From Fulvivirga maritima (GTDB taxonomy: Bacteria; Bacteroidota; Bacteroidia; Cytophagales; Cyclobacteriaceae), in NCBI RefSeq assembly GCF_021389955.1, contig NZ_CP089980.1:2661001-2725000 (forward strand): 64,000 nt of DNA. The letters run 5' to 3'. Shown here in pieces: positions 6,713-15,624 of the stretch. How positions within the stretch are numbered: the stretch's first letter is position 1; each line of letters starts with the position of its first letter. Both the position numbers and the translations under genes were made by a program. Under the pieces are notes generated by a model that saw only the letters and a program-made list of their open reading frames with translations, was not told the DNA's origin and ran no database searches.

Positions 6713-8758
6713 CTAGTTATCTGAGTCCTTCAAAGGAATGGTAGAATCTTCTGGTGCAGATGTTTTTGCTCCAGGATTTGCTTTATTTTCCTCTGCTCCT
6801 TCTTCTTTATTATGGCCGTTAGTAAATGCCTCATAAGAAGTTTGGTGATCAAAAGGTCTCTTTCCTATTAATCTCTCTAAGTCAGATTGGAAAATAATCT
6901 CTTTCTCAAGTAATTCCTGAGCTACTTTTTCTAACTCATTGCTTCTGTGAGATAATAGATCTTTAGTGCGTTTGAAAGCTGTTTCAATTACTTTTCTGGC
7001 TTCTTGATCTATTGTTTCTGCAGTGGCTTCAGAGTATGGCTTAGTAAAGTTGTAGTCTGACTGCTTAGAATCATAGAAAGAAACATTTCCTATTTTATCA
7101 TTCATACCATAAACAGACACAATGCTGTAAGCCATTTTGGTTACTCTTTCTAAATCGCTCAATGCACCTGTAGATATTTTACCAAATACAAGCTCTTCTG
7201 CTGCTCTTCCGCCCAGAGCCATACACATTTCATCTATAAGCTGCTCTGTTTGGTATAAGAACTGTTCTTTAGGCAGGTATTGCGCGTAACCTAATGCGGC
7301 TACTCCACGAGGTACAATACTTACTTTTACCAAAGGATCAGCATGTTCCAGGAACCAACCTGCCACAGCATGACCTGCTTCGTGGTAAGCGACTATTTTC
7401 TTTTCTTCAGGAGAAATGATTTTGTTTTTCTTCTCTAATCCACCAATTACCCTGTCAATGGCATCGTGGAAATCTTGCATCTCTACCGCTTGCTTATCTC
7501 TTCTGGCAGCTATTAGAGCGGCTTCGTTACATACGTTAGCTATTTCTGCACCTGCAAAACCTGGCGTTTGAGCTGAAAGTTTTCTAGGATCTACATCTTT
7601 ACCGAGTTTAAGCGGCTTCAGGTGTACTTTGAAGATCGCTTCTCTTCCTACAATATCTGGTTTATCTATACTGATCTGTCTGTCAAAACGTCCGGGACGC
7701 ATAAGAGCAGAGTCTAGTACGTCAGGTCGGTTAGTGGCAGCCAGAATAATAACTCCTGAATCTGTAGAGAACCCATCCATTTCTACAAGTAGTGAGTTAA
7801 GCGTATTTTCTCGCTCATCATTAGAACCAGGCATCTGGCCTCTTCCTCTTGATCTACCAATAGCATCGATCTCATCTATAAATACTATACAAGGTGCTTT
7901 TTCTTTTGCTTGCTTAAATAAGTCACGCACACGTGCAGCACCTACCCCTACAAACATTTCTACGAAGTCAGAACCAGAAAGAGTGAAGAAAGGTACTCCT
8001 GCTTCTCCGGCTACGGCCTTAGCAAGCAATGTTTTACCTGTTCCTGGAGGGCCTACAAGTAAAGCTCCTTTAGGTATTTTACCACCTAGTTTAGTGAACT
8101 TACCAGGGTTTTTAAGGAATTCTACTATTTCTTGAACTTCTTCTTTGGCTTCATCAAGCCCGGCAACATTACCGAAAGTGATTTTTACTTTATTTTCAGC
8201 ATCAAACAAAGCGGCTCTTGATTTTCCTATGTTGAAAATCTGACCACCAGGTCCGCCTCCGCCTGTCATTCTTCTCATTAAGAACCAGAAGCCAAATAGT
8301 ATGAAAACAAAGAATCCCCATTGGAAGATATAGTTGGTGATGTCAGATTTGTCATCTACTTCATAATCTACTTGCTGGTCTGCCGGAAGGTTTTCGTTGA
8401 GCTCAGTGTATTGGGTAATGAAGCTATCAACGGAACCGATGTTTAATTTGAAGTGAGGGCCACCACTTACACCAAAAGGGCTGTTGTTTTCAAGCTCTTT
8501 GCTGTATTTACTGTTTTGTAGTGCATCTTCTTTGAGGGAGATTTCCACATAATTCTGATTTCTGATGATGACAACTCTTTCTACATCGTTGTTTCTCATC
8601 ATATCTTCAAATTTGCTCATGGTAGTAGTTACCAATGTGCTTGAATTATTGAAAATCATGATTCCGAAAATCACTGCGATTAGCACTACAATGACCCAAA
8701 CCTGATAATTCGGCTTTTGCGGCTTGTTTGGTATTATATTTCTTTTCTTATCTGGCAT
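6713..8758 (-). CDS. ftsH: ATP-dependent zinc metalloprotease FtsH
   Basis: A 681-residue membrane protease. Two transmembrane helices (about 19-37 and 144-162) flank a periplasmic FtsH extracellular domain. The AAA+ domain has Walker A GPPGTGKT (236-243), Walker B IVFIDEIDAIG (291-301), the pore loop FVEMFVGVGA and the second region of homology (ATNRPDVLDSALMRPGRFDR). The M41 protease domain has HEAGH (459-463). It degrades misfolded membrane proteins and short-lived regulators. The C-terminal 40 residues are acidic and low in complexity. rsfS lies 61 bp upstream on the same strand, so rsfS-ftsH is probably an operon, ended by the hairpin at 6651-6684. Confidence 0.98.
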   Translation of the reverse strand: MPDKKRNIIPNKPQKPNYQVWVIVVLIAVIFGIMIFNNSSTLVTTTMSKFEDMMRNNDVERVVIIRNQNYVEISLKEDALQNSKYSKELENNSPFGVSGGPHFKLNIGSVDSFITQYTELNENLPADQQVDYEVDDKSDITNYIFQWGFFVFILFGFWFLMRRMTGGGGPGGQIFNIGKSRAALFDAENKVKITFGNVAGLDEAKEEVQEIVEFLKNPGKFTKLGGKIPKGALLVGPPGTGKTLLAKAVAGEAGVPFFTLSGSDFVEMFVGVGAARVRDLFKQAKEKAPCIVFIDEIDAIGRSRGRGQMPGSNDERENTLNSLLVEMDGFSTDSGVIILAATNRPDVLDSALMRPGRFDRQISIDKPDIVGREAIFKVHLKPLKLGKDVDPRKLSAQTPGFAGAEIANVCNEAALIAARRDKQAVEMQDFHDAIDRVIGGLEKKNKIISPEEKKIVAYHEAGHAVAGWFLEHADPLVKVSIVPRGVAALGYAQYLPKEQFLYQTEQLIDEMCMALGGRAAEELVFGKISTGALSDLERVTKMAYSIVSVYGMNDKIGNVSFYDSKQSDYNFTKPYSEATAETIDQEARKVIETAFKRTKDLLSHRSNELEKVAQELLEKEIIFQSDLERLIGKRPFDHQTSYEAFTNGHNKEEGAEENKANPGAKTSAPEDSTIPLKDSDN

Positions 8759-8819
8759 ATCAATAGTAAAAAATTATCTAAGCATCAAAACTCCATAAGG
8801 AGGTATAAGGTTTCATTCT

Positions 8820-9197
8820 TTAGGAGATATCTTGTATTTCTGTGATTTCAGCATCTCCCCAGAGGTTTTCGATGGCATAGAAATCGCGTTTATCTTTTTT
8901 GAAAATGTGGGCTACAACATCAACATAGTCGAGGAGCATCCATTCCTTGTTTGCCTTACCTTCTTGGTGCCATGGGTTTTGATCCAGAATTTTATGTACT
9001 TCTTCATCTACGGCATCGGCAATGGCATCTAGCTGAGTGTCAGAATTTCCTGAACATACTACAAAAAAGTCTGCTATTGCATTTTTTACCTTTCTAAGGT
9101 CCATTACCACGATGTCTGAGGCTTTTTTCTCCTGCATACCCTTCACCACAATACTGCTTAATTTTTCGGAAGGAGCTAAAGTGTTATTTACATCCAT
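8820..9197 (-). CDS. rsfS: Ribosome silencing factor RsfS (Iojap)
   Basis: A 125-residue protein with the RsfS/Oligomerisation domain: SDIVVMDLRKV, ADFFVVCSGNSDTQ, HQEGKANKEWMLLDYVDVV and FYAIENLWGDAE. RsfS binds ribosomal protein L14 on the large subunit and blocks subunit joining, lowering translation when nutrients are short. The length is normal. It is transcribed away from birA, with only 39 bp between the two starts, and precedes ftsH on the same strand. Confidence 0.95.
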   Translation of the reverse strand: MDVNNTLAPSEKLSSIVVKGMQEKKASDIVVMDLRKVKNAIADFFVVCSGNSDTQLDAIADAVDEEVHKILDQNPWHQEGKANKEWMLLDYVDVVAHIFKKDKRDFYAIENLWGDAEITEIQDIS

Positions 9198-9201
9198 TAA
9201 T

Positions 9202-9209
9202 TAACTTTG
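9202..9209 (+). promoter_or_regulatory. -7 box for birA
   Basis: TAACTTTG fits the Bacteroidota -7 consensus TAnnTTTG, 27 nt before the TTG start of birA. No clear -33 TTG is seen at the usual distance. Confidence 0.45.
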
Positions 9210-9227
9210 ATTTCATAAACAAAACTA

Positions 9228-9256
9228 CAAAAATACTTGTATAAAATTCTTGCCAA
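9228..9256 (-). promoter_or_regulatory. Promoter for rsfS (-33/-7)
   Basis: On the minus strand a TTG (9254-9256) is followed after 18 nt by TATTTTTG (9228-9235). A second overlapping -7 candidate, TAGTTTTG, is at 9220-9227. The promoter lies partly inside the first codons of birA and abuts the birA -7 box. Confidence 0.5.
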
Positions 9257-9989
9257 AACATTATTTATAGGGAAAAACCTGGTTTTCCTGCCATCTTGTC
9301 ATTCTACTAATGATATTGCTCAAGAGCTTTTAAGTGAAGGCACTATTGAAGGTACAGTGATAATTACTGAAAATCAAACAAATGGAAGAGGACAAAGAGG
9401 TAATGGTTGGGAATCAGAACCTGGCAAAAACCTTACTTTTTCACTTATTCTTAAACCCACTTTCTTGTCTGTAAATCAGCAATTTGAACTTAATAGAGTG
9501 GTTTCTTTGGGTATTTGCGATTTTCTTAAAACCTACAAAACCGGTTTTCAGGTAAAATGGCCTAACGATATCTATTATCATGATCGTAAAATTTGTGGTA
9601 TCCTCATTCAAAATAGTATTAAAAAAGGCCATATCGATTCTTCTATTGTAGGAATTGGCTTGAATATTAATCAGCAAGATTTCAATGAAGAAAAGCCTAT
9701 CTCTCTTTCTCAAATTATAGGAGAAGCCATTTCGCTTCCAGAAGCTCTTGAAAATTTGGCTCAGCACATAGAAACGAGGTATTTAACCTTGAGAGCAGGT
9801 AACCGCGAGCTACTACGTAAAGACTATCTTCATCATTTATATAGGTTTGGAGAAGAGTATTTATATAAGGCTAATAATGAGGTATTTAATGGTAGAATTA
9901 CTGATGTTTCTCCAGAAGGAAGGTTAGAAGTGCAGAGTAATAGCGGTATTCAGCATTTTGATTTTAAAGAAGTAGAGTTTATCATTTGA
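9237..9989 (+). CDS. birA: Biotin--[acetyl-CoA-carboxylase] ligase
   Basis: A 250-residue enzyme of the BPL/LplA fold. STNDIAQELL (substrate Ser/Thr-Asn), the biotin-adenylate loop GRGQRGNGWES, KWPNDIYY with the biotin-contacting Lys and Asn, KICGILIQN and VGIGLNIN are all present. It makes biotinyl-AMP and transfers biotin to the carboxyl carrier protein of acetyl-CoA carboxylase. There is no N-terminal helix-turn-helix, so it is a group I ligase without a repressor role. The start is a TTG at 9237; the first residues YKILAKTLFIGK match the usual N-terminus of bacteroidotal homologues, which supports it. It is divergent from rsfS. Confidence 0.93.
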   Translation: MYKILAKTLFIGKNLVFLPSCHSTNDIAQELLSEGTIEGTVIITENQTNGRGQRGNGWESEPGKNLTFSLILKPTFLSVNQQFELNRVVSLGICDFLKTYKTGFQVKWPNDIYYHDRKICGILIQNSIKKGHIDSSIVGIGLNINQQDFNEEKPISLSQIIGEAISLPEALENLAQHIETRYLTLRAGNRELLRKDYLHHLYRFGEEYLYKANNEVFNGRITDVSPEGRLEVQSNSGIQHFDFKEVEFII

Positions 9990-10101
9990 ATAATTAACCA
10001 CTTATGGAAGTCATGCAGCTTCATATCATTAATGATTTGGCTATACGCAAAATGATTGGCAACTTCACTTCTATTGTTCATTAAATAAAATTAAAAATCA
10101 T

Positions 10102-12021
10102 ATGAAGAGAGCTTTTATACTGTTGTGCTTTTTGGTGACAGCAGCGCAGGCTTTTTCGCAGGATGCTGATTCACTCTTTGTGAGGAATAACTACGAGAAG
10201 CATGAATATAGGATACCTATGCGCGATGGGGTAGAATTATTTACCTGTGTATATACGCCAAAAGATCAGTCTAAAAAATATCCTATGATGTTACATCGGA
10301 CACCTTACAGTGTGGGACCATATGGAGAGGATGCTTATAAAACTGTACTTGGGCCTTCTAAATACATGATGAGAGACATGTATATTTTCGTTTATCAGGA
10401 CGTAAGAGGCAGGTGGATGTCTGATGGTGAATATGATAACATGAGGCCGCAGATAGATGGTAATAAAAAGAAAGATAAGGATCAGATCGATGAGAGCTCA
10501 GATACTTTTGATACGATTGAATGGCTTTTGAAAAAAATCAAAAATAATAACGGGAAAGTAGGGCAATGGGGTATTTCTTACCCTGGACATTATACCGCAG
10601 CCGCACTTCCTGAAGCTCACCCTGCGTTGGTGGCATCATCTCCTCAAGCGCCGATTTCAGACTTCTTCTTTGATGACTTTCATCATATGGGAGCCTTTTT
10701 ACAAAGTTATTTAATGGCGTTTCCAGTATTCGGATACCAAACCGATGGGCCTACCTCTGAGAGCTGGTATAATAAAGGTTGGGAGAAAATAAGACAAGCA
10801 GGCAGTATGTCTGATGGATATGAGTTTAATATGGCTTTAGGTCCATTAAAAAATGTAACAGAGAAGTATTATTCTGAAGACTTTTTTTGGGATCAGGTAG
10901 TGGAGCACCCTAACTATGATGAGTTTTGGCAAAAACGTAATTTACTGCCACACCTAAAAGGTATAGATGATGCCGTGATGACAGTAGGTGGTTGGTTTGA
11001 TGCCGAAGATTTATATGGCCCTCTTAATATTTATAAAACTATTGAGAAGAATAACCCTAAGGCTAAAAATACCATAGTAATGGGCCCTTGGAGTCATGGC
11101 GACTGGTATAGAGAAAGAGGATCTCAAGCTATTAATGATATTTACTTTGGAGACAGCATCTCTACTTTTTATCAGAAAAATATAGAGATGAAATTCTTTA
11201 AATATTACTTAAAGAATGAAGGGGAGATGACACTGCCAGAAGCATTTATGTTTGATACTGGAGTGAAAAAATGGAAGGAATTTGCTGAATGGCCTCCTAA
11301 AGATATTCCTGCAGTAAAATTAGGCTTTGCGGAAAATGGAAAGCTTTTGGTTAATGAAGAGGGTGACAAGAATGCCGCTTTTAAATATACCAGTGATCCT
11401 GACCACCCAGTACCTTATACATCTCAAGTGGAAGGAGTTACTTTTACGCCAAGAAGGTTCATGACAGATGATCAGCGCCATGCATCTCGCAGACCGGATG
11501 TACTTACTTTTAAAACGGATGTGCTTACTGATGATGTTACCTTAGCAGGTGAGATCTTAGCTAAATTAAAAGTGGCTTTATCTACTACAGATGCTGATTT
11601 TATAGTAAAACTGATTGATGTTTACCCTGATACAGCCCAAGCGAACCCAGTTACACCAAAAAATGTAACTATGGCAGGTTATCAGCAGCTGGTAAGGCAT
11701 GAGGTATTTAGAGGTAGGTTTAGAAATAGTTTTGCTGAACCGGAGCCATTTACTCCTGGTAAGGTGGAGGATGTTACTTTCCCTTTGCAGGATATATTGC
11801 ATACCTTCAAAAAAGGACACCGTATTATGATTCAGATACATAGTACATGGTTTCCTTATATAGATAGAAACCCTCAAAAATTTGTAGACAATATTTATAA
11901 AGCTGATGCTGAAGATTTTCAGAAAGCGGAAATTACAGTATATGGATCTTCAAGCGTAGAAGTAGGAGCTAAGCAGAGCTCACTTGAAGTGCCAGATGAG
12001 TTGGAGCTTTATAAAAAATAA
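10102..12021 (+). CDS. Secreted CocE/NonD family hydrolase (X-Pro dipeptidyl-peptidase S15 type)
   Basis: A 639-residue alpha/beta-hydrolase with signal peptide MKRAFILLCFLVTAAQAFSQ. The N-terminal part has MRDGVELFTCVYTP and YVFQDVRGRW-like segments (YQDVRGRWMSDGEYDN). The nucleophile is Ser159 in GQWGISYPG. Likely acid and base are the Asp in GGWFDAEDLYG and the His in GPWSHGDW. The C-terminal half (from about residue 440) is the jelly-roll domain typical of S15/CocE (LAGEILAKLKVALSTTDADF, FPYIDRNPQ). Relatives are X-Pro peptidases, cocaine esterase and glutaryl-7-ACA acylase; sequence alone does not tell peptide from ester substrate. It stands alone between birA and glsA. Confidence 0.9.
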   Translation: MKRAFILLCFLVTAAQAFSQDADSLFVRNNYEKHEYRIPMRDGVELFTCVYTPKDQSKKYPMMLHRTPYSVGPYGEDAYKTVLGPSKYMMRDMYIFVYQDVRGRWMSDGEYDNMRPQIDGNKKKDKDQIDESSDTFDTIEWLLKKIKNNNGKVGQWGISYPGHYTAAALPEAHPALVASSPQAPISDFFFDDFHHMGAFLQSYLMAFPVFGYQTDGPTSESWYNKGWEKIRQAGSMSDGYEFNMALGPLKNVTEKYYSEDFFWDQVVEHPNYDEFWQKRNLLPHLKGIDDAVMTVGGWFDAEDLYGPLNIYKTIEKNNPKAKNTIVMGPWSHGDWYRERGSQAINDIYFGDSISTFYQKNIEMKFFKYYLKNEGEMTLPEAFMFDTGVKKWKEFAEWPPKDIPAVKLGFAENGKLLVNEEGDKNAAFKYTSDPDHPVPYTSQVEGVTFTPRRFMTDDQRHASRRPDVLTFKTDVLTDDVTLAGEILAKLKVALSTTDADFIVKLIDVYPDTAQANPVTPKNVTMAGYQQLVRHEVFRGRFRNSFAEPEPFTPGKVEDVTFPLQDILHTFKKGHRIMIQIHSTWFPYIDRNPQKFVDNIYKADAEDFQKAEITVYGSSSVEVGAKQSSLEVPDELELYKK

Positions 12022-12032
12022 TATTTCATTTT

Positions 12033-12063
12033 GTGCATTCGGAGATTCAGTTTCCGAATGTAC
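12033..12063 (+). terminator. Stem-loop after the CocE/NonD hydrolase (weak terminator)
   Basis: GTGCATTCGGA pairs with TCCGAATGTAC (11 bp with one G-T pair, 9-nt loop), 11 bp after the stop codon. There is no T run after it, so termination would be inefficient or Rho-dependent. Confidence 0.4.
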
Positions 12064-12084
12064 AAATTGATCCCATCACCGTAA

Positions 12085-12114
12085 TTGGTCTTTCCTTTTT
12101 ATATCCTAAATTTG
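12085..12114 (+). promoter_or_regulatory. Promoter for glsA
   Basis: A TTG at 12085-12087 and TAAATTTG at 12107-12114 are 19 nt apart, matching the Bacteroidota -33/-7 pattern. The box ends 24 nt before the glsA ATG. Confidence 0.65.
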
Positions 12115-12138
12115 CGGCCTCAATTATAATAGGGTGCA

Positions 12139-13053
12139 ATGGATTATCAGAAAATACTAGAAGAAATAAGGCAGGAGGTAGCCCCTTTGTTAGATAAGGG
12201 CCTGGTGGCTGATTATATTCCTGAATTAGCTAAGGTAGATAAAACTAAATTTGGTATTTATCTTCTGTTTTTAGATGATTCATCATATTCAGTGGGAGAT
12301 GCCACGGAGAAATTCTCAATCCAAAGTATTTCTAAGGTGTTTATGCTGGCCCATTGCGTAAGCCATATTGGCAAAAAGGTGTATCAGCGAGTGAATGTAG
12401 AGCCCTCTGGTGACCCTTTTAATTCACTGGTGCAGTTGGAGCATGAGAATGGTGTGCCTAGAAATCCATTTATTAACTCAGGAGCGTTAGTAGTGACTGA
12501 CTTGCTCATAACGCACTTGCAAGATCCTCGTCAGCAATTTTTAGATTTTATTCGTGAGTTGGTTGGGCATAATGATATTTATTATGACAAACAGATAGCC
12601 AGGTCTGAAAAGTCATTTGGCTATAGAAATGCGGCCATGGTAAATATGATGAAGTCATATGGTAATATTGAGAATGATGTAGAAGAGGTTTTAGACCTAT
12701 ACTTCGACTTTTGCTCTATTTCTATGACTTGTGCTGAGTTGGCCAGAGCCTTCAGGGTGTTTGCTAATCATGGTAAGCTGGTGAGAAATGATAAGAAGTT
12801 CCTTTCTGAGCGCCAGTTTAAAAGGATAACAGCCATAATGCAGACTTGCGGCTTTTATGATGAAGCAGGTGAATTTGCTTTTCGTGTTGGGCTTCCTGGG
12901 AAGAGTGGCGTTGGAGGTGGAATAGCCGCCATTTTGCCTTCAGAGTACAGCATTGCCGTATGGAGTCCTGGCTTGAATCAGAAAGGTAATTCGCTCGCAG
13001 GCTTTAAGGCCCTTGAGCTCTTTACTACTATGACAGGAACGTCAATTTTTTAA
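12139..13053 (+). CDS. glsA: Glutaminase
   Basis: A 304-residue enzyme of the serine-dependent beta-lactamase-like glutaminase family. The catalytic S-x-x-K is Ser63-Ile-Ser-Lys66 in FSIQSISKVF; NPFINSGALVVT, the RNAAMVNMMKSYGN segment, and GLPGKSGVGGGI near the C-terminus are also family motifs. It hydrolyses glutamine to glutamate and ammonia in the cytoplasm. The length is normal and there is no added STAS or ankyrin domain. The 3' end overlaps the convergent SixA-like gene by 4 bp (13050-13053). Confidence 0.95.
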   Translation: MDYQKILEEIRQEVAPLLDKGLVADYIPELAKVDKTKFGIYLLFLDDSSYSVGDATEKFSIQSISKVFMLAHCVSHIGKKVYQRVNVEPSGDPFNSLVQLEHENGVPRNPFINSGALVVTDLLITHLQDPRQQFLDFIRELVGHNDIYYDKQIARSEKSFGYRNAAMVNMMKSYGNIENDVEEVLDLYFDFCSISMTCAELARAFRVFANHGKLVRNDKKFLSERQFKRITAIMQTCGFYDEAGEFAFRVGLPGKSGVGGGIAAILPSEYSIAVWSPGLNQKGNSLAGFKALELFTTMTGTSIF

Positions 13054-13559
13054 TTCACTTCGCTCTTACTGACCTTTTTAGGGTAGTCATAAAACATGAG
13101 CTTACCTTTGCCAAAATCAGTTTCGGCCCAGCTGTCTACATCAAAAGTACAAGCTACAATACCGCATGTAGGTATATTATCGATATTGGTATCAGCTAGT
13201 GAATTGGCGAAAAGTGTAAGTCCTGGGTTGTGCCCAAAGATCATTACAGAATCCCAGCTGTTTTCAATATCCTGAATAATATCCATGAGGCTGTCCTCGC
13301 TGGCATGGTATAGCTTGTCATTGATTTCAATTGCTTCTTTTGGGTATTCCAGCGCCTTAGCTATGGTTTTGCATGTAGCATAGGCTCGTTTTGCCGGACT
13401 GCTGATCATCAGATGAGGGATAATGTTTAGCACGCTTAATCTTTCGCCCATATCCGGAGCATCTCTCTTCCCTCTTTTGTTCAATGGCCGATCAATATCA
13501 TCTAAGTGATGGTATTTCCAACTGGATTTCGCGTGTCTTATAATGTATAGTGTCTTCAT
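13050..13559 (-). CDS. SixA-like histidine phosphatase
   Basis: A 169-residue member of the histidine phosphatase superfamily. The RHAKSSW motif at the N-terminus (residues 8-14) carries the catalytic His9; DIDRPLNKRGKRDAPDMGERL, SSPAKRAYATCK and the second catalytic His in MIFGHNPGL complete the active site. E. coli SixA dephosphorylates phosphohistidine on the ArcB HPt domain or the nitrogen PTS. The partner here is unknown. It converges on glsA with a 4-bp overlap, so the two mRNAs share antisense ends. Confidence 0.88.
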   Translation of the reverse strand: MKTLYIIRHAKSSWKYHHLDDIDRPLNKRGKRDAPDMGERLSVLNIIPHLMISSPAKRAYATCKTIAKALEYPKEAIEINDKLYHASEDSLMDIIQDIENSWDSVMIFGHNPGLTLFANSLADTNIDNIPTCGIVACTFDVDSWAETDFGKGKLMFYDYPKKVSKSEVN

Positions 13560-13642
13560 GAAGAGTGGTTAGTATCTTTAATATAAATAATTTTGGCAAA
13601 ATAATCTATAGAAAAGATCAGGATTGCTAATGGTTTAGGATG

Positions 13643-13681
13643 AAAAATGCCGGACAGAGCATTTCTATCCGGCATTTTTTT
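13643..13681 (-). terminator. Rho-independent terminator of ettA
   Basis: ATGCCGGA and TCCGGCAT form the core of a 12-bp stem with flanking A/T runs and a 13-nt loop. It can work in both directions; it lies 9 bp after the ettA stop. Confidence 0.85.
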
Positions 13682-13689
13682 GATGGGTT

Positions 13690-15372
13690 TTATTTTACTA
13701 AAGGTTTGTATTTTATCCTTTTAGGAGCGGTGTCTCCCATGCGTTTTTTACGATCCTCTTCGTATTCGGTAAAGTTTCCGTCAAACCATTTTACCTGAGA
13801 GTCGCCTTCAAAAGCAAGGATGTGAGTACAAACTCTATCTAAGAACCATCTGTCGTGAGATATTATTACAGCACAACCACCAAAGTTCTCCAGAGCTTCT
13901 TCAAGTGCCCTTAGCGTGTTTACATCAAGATCGTTAGTAGGCTCATCCAGTAACAGAAGGTTAGCTCCTTGTTTAAGCGCTATGGCCAGATGTACCCTGT
14001 TTCTCATACCACCTGATAGTTCTTTTACTTTTTTCTGTTGGTCAGAGCCATTGAAGTTAAACTTACTAACATATGCTCTGCTGTTAATTTGTCGGCCGCC
14101 GAGGTTAATAAGCTCATTGCCTTCGCTTATTACTTCCCATACAGAGGCTTCAGGATTTAAATTAGCATGCTCCTGATCTACATAAGCTATATCTACAGTT
14201 GATCCTACTTCAAAAGTGCCAGTGTCAGGCTGTTCTTTTCCGGTGATCATTTTGAAGAGAGTAGTTTTTCCTGCACCGTTAGGGCCTATAATACCAACAA
14301 TACCTGCTTTTGGTAAGTTGAACTCCAGGTTTTCATAAAGTAGTTTATCGCCAAAGGCTTTAGATACACCATGAGCTTCTATTACTTTATCGCCTAAGCG
14401 CTCACCAGGTGGAATAAAGAGCTCCAGCTTCTCTTCTCTTTCCTGAGCTTCCTGGCTTAACAGTTTGTCATATGCATTAAGCCTGGCTTTGGCTTTAGCA
14501 TGCCTGCCTTTAGGAGACATTTTAGCCCATTCCAGCTCTCTAGCCAGTGTCTTTTGTCTTTTCGATTCTGATTTTTCCTCTTGAGCTAAGCGTTTTTGCT
14601 TCTGATCTAGCCATGAAGAATAATTTCCTTTCCAGGGAATACCTTCACCTCTGTCTAGCTCCAGGATCCAGCCGGCTACATTATCAAGGAAGTAACGGTC
14701 GTGAGTAACGGCTATTACTGTACCTGCATATCTTTGTAAGTGTTGCTCTAACCAATGTACTGATTCAGCATCTAAGTGGTTAGTAGGTTCATCTAATAGT
14801 AGCACATCGGGCTCCTGTAGTAATAATCTACACAGCGCCACTCTTCTTTTCTCACCTCCGGATAGGTTTTCAATTTTAGCGTCGGCAGGTGGGGTGCGAA
14901 GGGCATCCATAGCTCTTTCCAGTTTGCTGTCTAGCTCCCAGGCATTAAGCTGATCTAATTTCTCCTGTACTTCTCCCTGCTTCTCAATGAGCTTATTCAT
15001 AGCATCAGCATCTTCAAGAACTTCCGGGTCAGCAAATTTCAGGTTGATGTCCTCAAATTCTTTTAGCAGATCTACGGTCTCTTTTACACCTTCTTCTACT
15101 ACTTCTTTTACCGTTTTATCTTTATCTAATTTTGGCTCTTGTTCCAGCAGGCCTATGGAGTAGCTGCCATCAAATACCACCTCTCCCTGATATTCTTTAT
15201 CTACACCAGCTATTATCCTTAACAAGGAGGATTTTCCTGACCCGTTAAGACCTAACACGCCAATTTTGGCTCCATAGAAAAAGGATAGGTAGATGTTTTT
15301 TAATACTTGTTTATTTGGCGGGTATATTTTATTAACCCCAGCCATTGAAAAAATTATTTTTTCGTCACTCAT
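13690..15372 (-). CDS. ettA: Energy-dependent translational throttle protein EttA (ABC-F)
   Basis: A 560-residue ABC-F ATPase with two nucleotide-binding domains and no membrane segment. NBD1 has Walker A GLNGSGKS (41-48) and signature LSGGEKRRVALC; NBD2 has GPNGAGKTT and LSGGMRNRVHLA. Both Walker B motifs end LLLDEPTNxLD. The linker between domains (P-site tRNA interaction motif) holds the charged segment AKMSPKGRHAKAKARLNAY, and YPPNKQVLKNIYLSF at the start is typical of EttA. EttA binds the ribosomal E site and gates elongation in response to the ATP/ADP ratio. It is a single-gene unit with its own -7 box and terminator. Confidence 0.96.
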   Translation of the reverse strand: MSDEKIIFSMAGVNKIYPPNKQVLKNIYLSFFYGAKIGVLGLNGSGKSSLLRIIAGVDKEYQGEVVFDGSYSIGLLEQEPKLDKDKTVKEVVEEGVKETVDLLKEFEDINLKFADPEVLEDADAMNKLIEKQGEVQEKLDQLNAWELDSKLERAMDALRTPPADAKIENLSGGEKRRVALCRLLLQEPDVLLLDEPTNHLDAESVHWLEQHLQRYAGTVIAVTHDRYFLDNVAGWILELDRGEGIPWKGNYSSWLDQKQKRLAQEEKSESKRQKTLARELEWAKMSPKGRHAKAKARLNAYDKLLSQEAQEREEKLELFIPPGERLGDKVIEAHGVSKAFGDKLLYENLEFNLPKAGIVGIIGPNGAGKTTLFKMITGKEQPDTGTFEVGSTVDIAYVDQEHANLNPEASVWEVISEGNELINLGGRQINSRAYVSKFNFNGSDQQKKVKELSGGMRNRVHLAIALKQGANLLLLDEPTNDLDVNTLRALEEALENFGGCAVIISHDRWFLDRVCTHILAFEGDSQVKWFDGNFTEYEEDRKKRMGDTAPKRIKYKPLVK

Positions 15373-15394
15373 ACTTTTTTCTATATTAATGAAA

Positions 15395-15402
15395 CAAATT
15401 TA
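15395..15402 (-). promoter_or_regulatory. -7 box for ettA
   Basis: TAAATTTG on the minus strand fits TAnnTTTG and lies 22 nt upstream of the ettA ATG at 15372. No good -33 TTG is seen. Confidence 0.5.
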
Positions 15403-15553
15403 GTCTTTTGCTGTATAAACAGCTGAAGGATGAAATATTTTTACTAGAAAAGTTGAGTTTTTCCAAACTTTTAGTAAAATGGTTACGTTTCGAACCATAA
15501 ATTAATTAACGTTTGGTCGTAAAATACGATCCTGCAAATAATTAATTTAAATA

Positions 15554-15583
15554 TTTGATTTGATTGTTTAAATTTTATTTTTG
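15554..15583 (+). promoter_or_regulatory. Promoter for the DUF2795 gene
   Basis: TTTG (15554-15557), 18 nt, then TATTTTTG (15576-15583): a near-ideal Bacteroidota housekeeping promoter. The box ends 41 nt before the ATG. Confidence 0.65.
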
Positions 15584-15610
15584 CACGAAATTTTAGAAAG
15601 CGTAAATCAT

Positions 15611-15616
15611 AGGAGG
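15611..15616 (+). promoter_or_regulatory. Strong Shine-Dalgarno site
   Basis: AGGAGG with 8 nt to the ATG at 15625. Most genes here lack such a site, so this one is unusual and suggests high translation. Confidence 0.7.
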
Positions 15617-15624
15617 ATTTATCT

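Noticed and set aside
7629-8135. A 168-codon plus-strand frame inside ftsH
   Set aside because: Antisense of the conserved AAA+ region; no family resemblance.
10025-10036. Perfect palindrome ATCATTAATGAT before the CocE/NonD gene
   Set aside because: Twelve AT-rich bases are expected by chance in this genome and no promoter box is adjacent.
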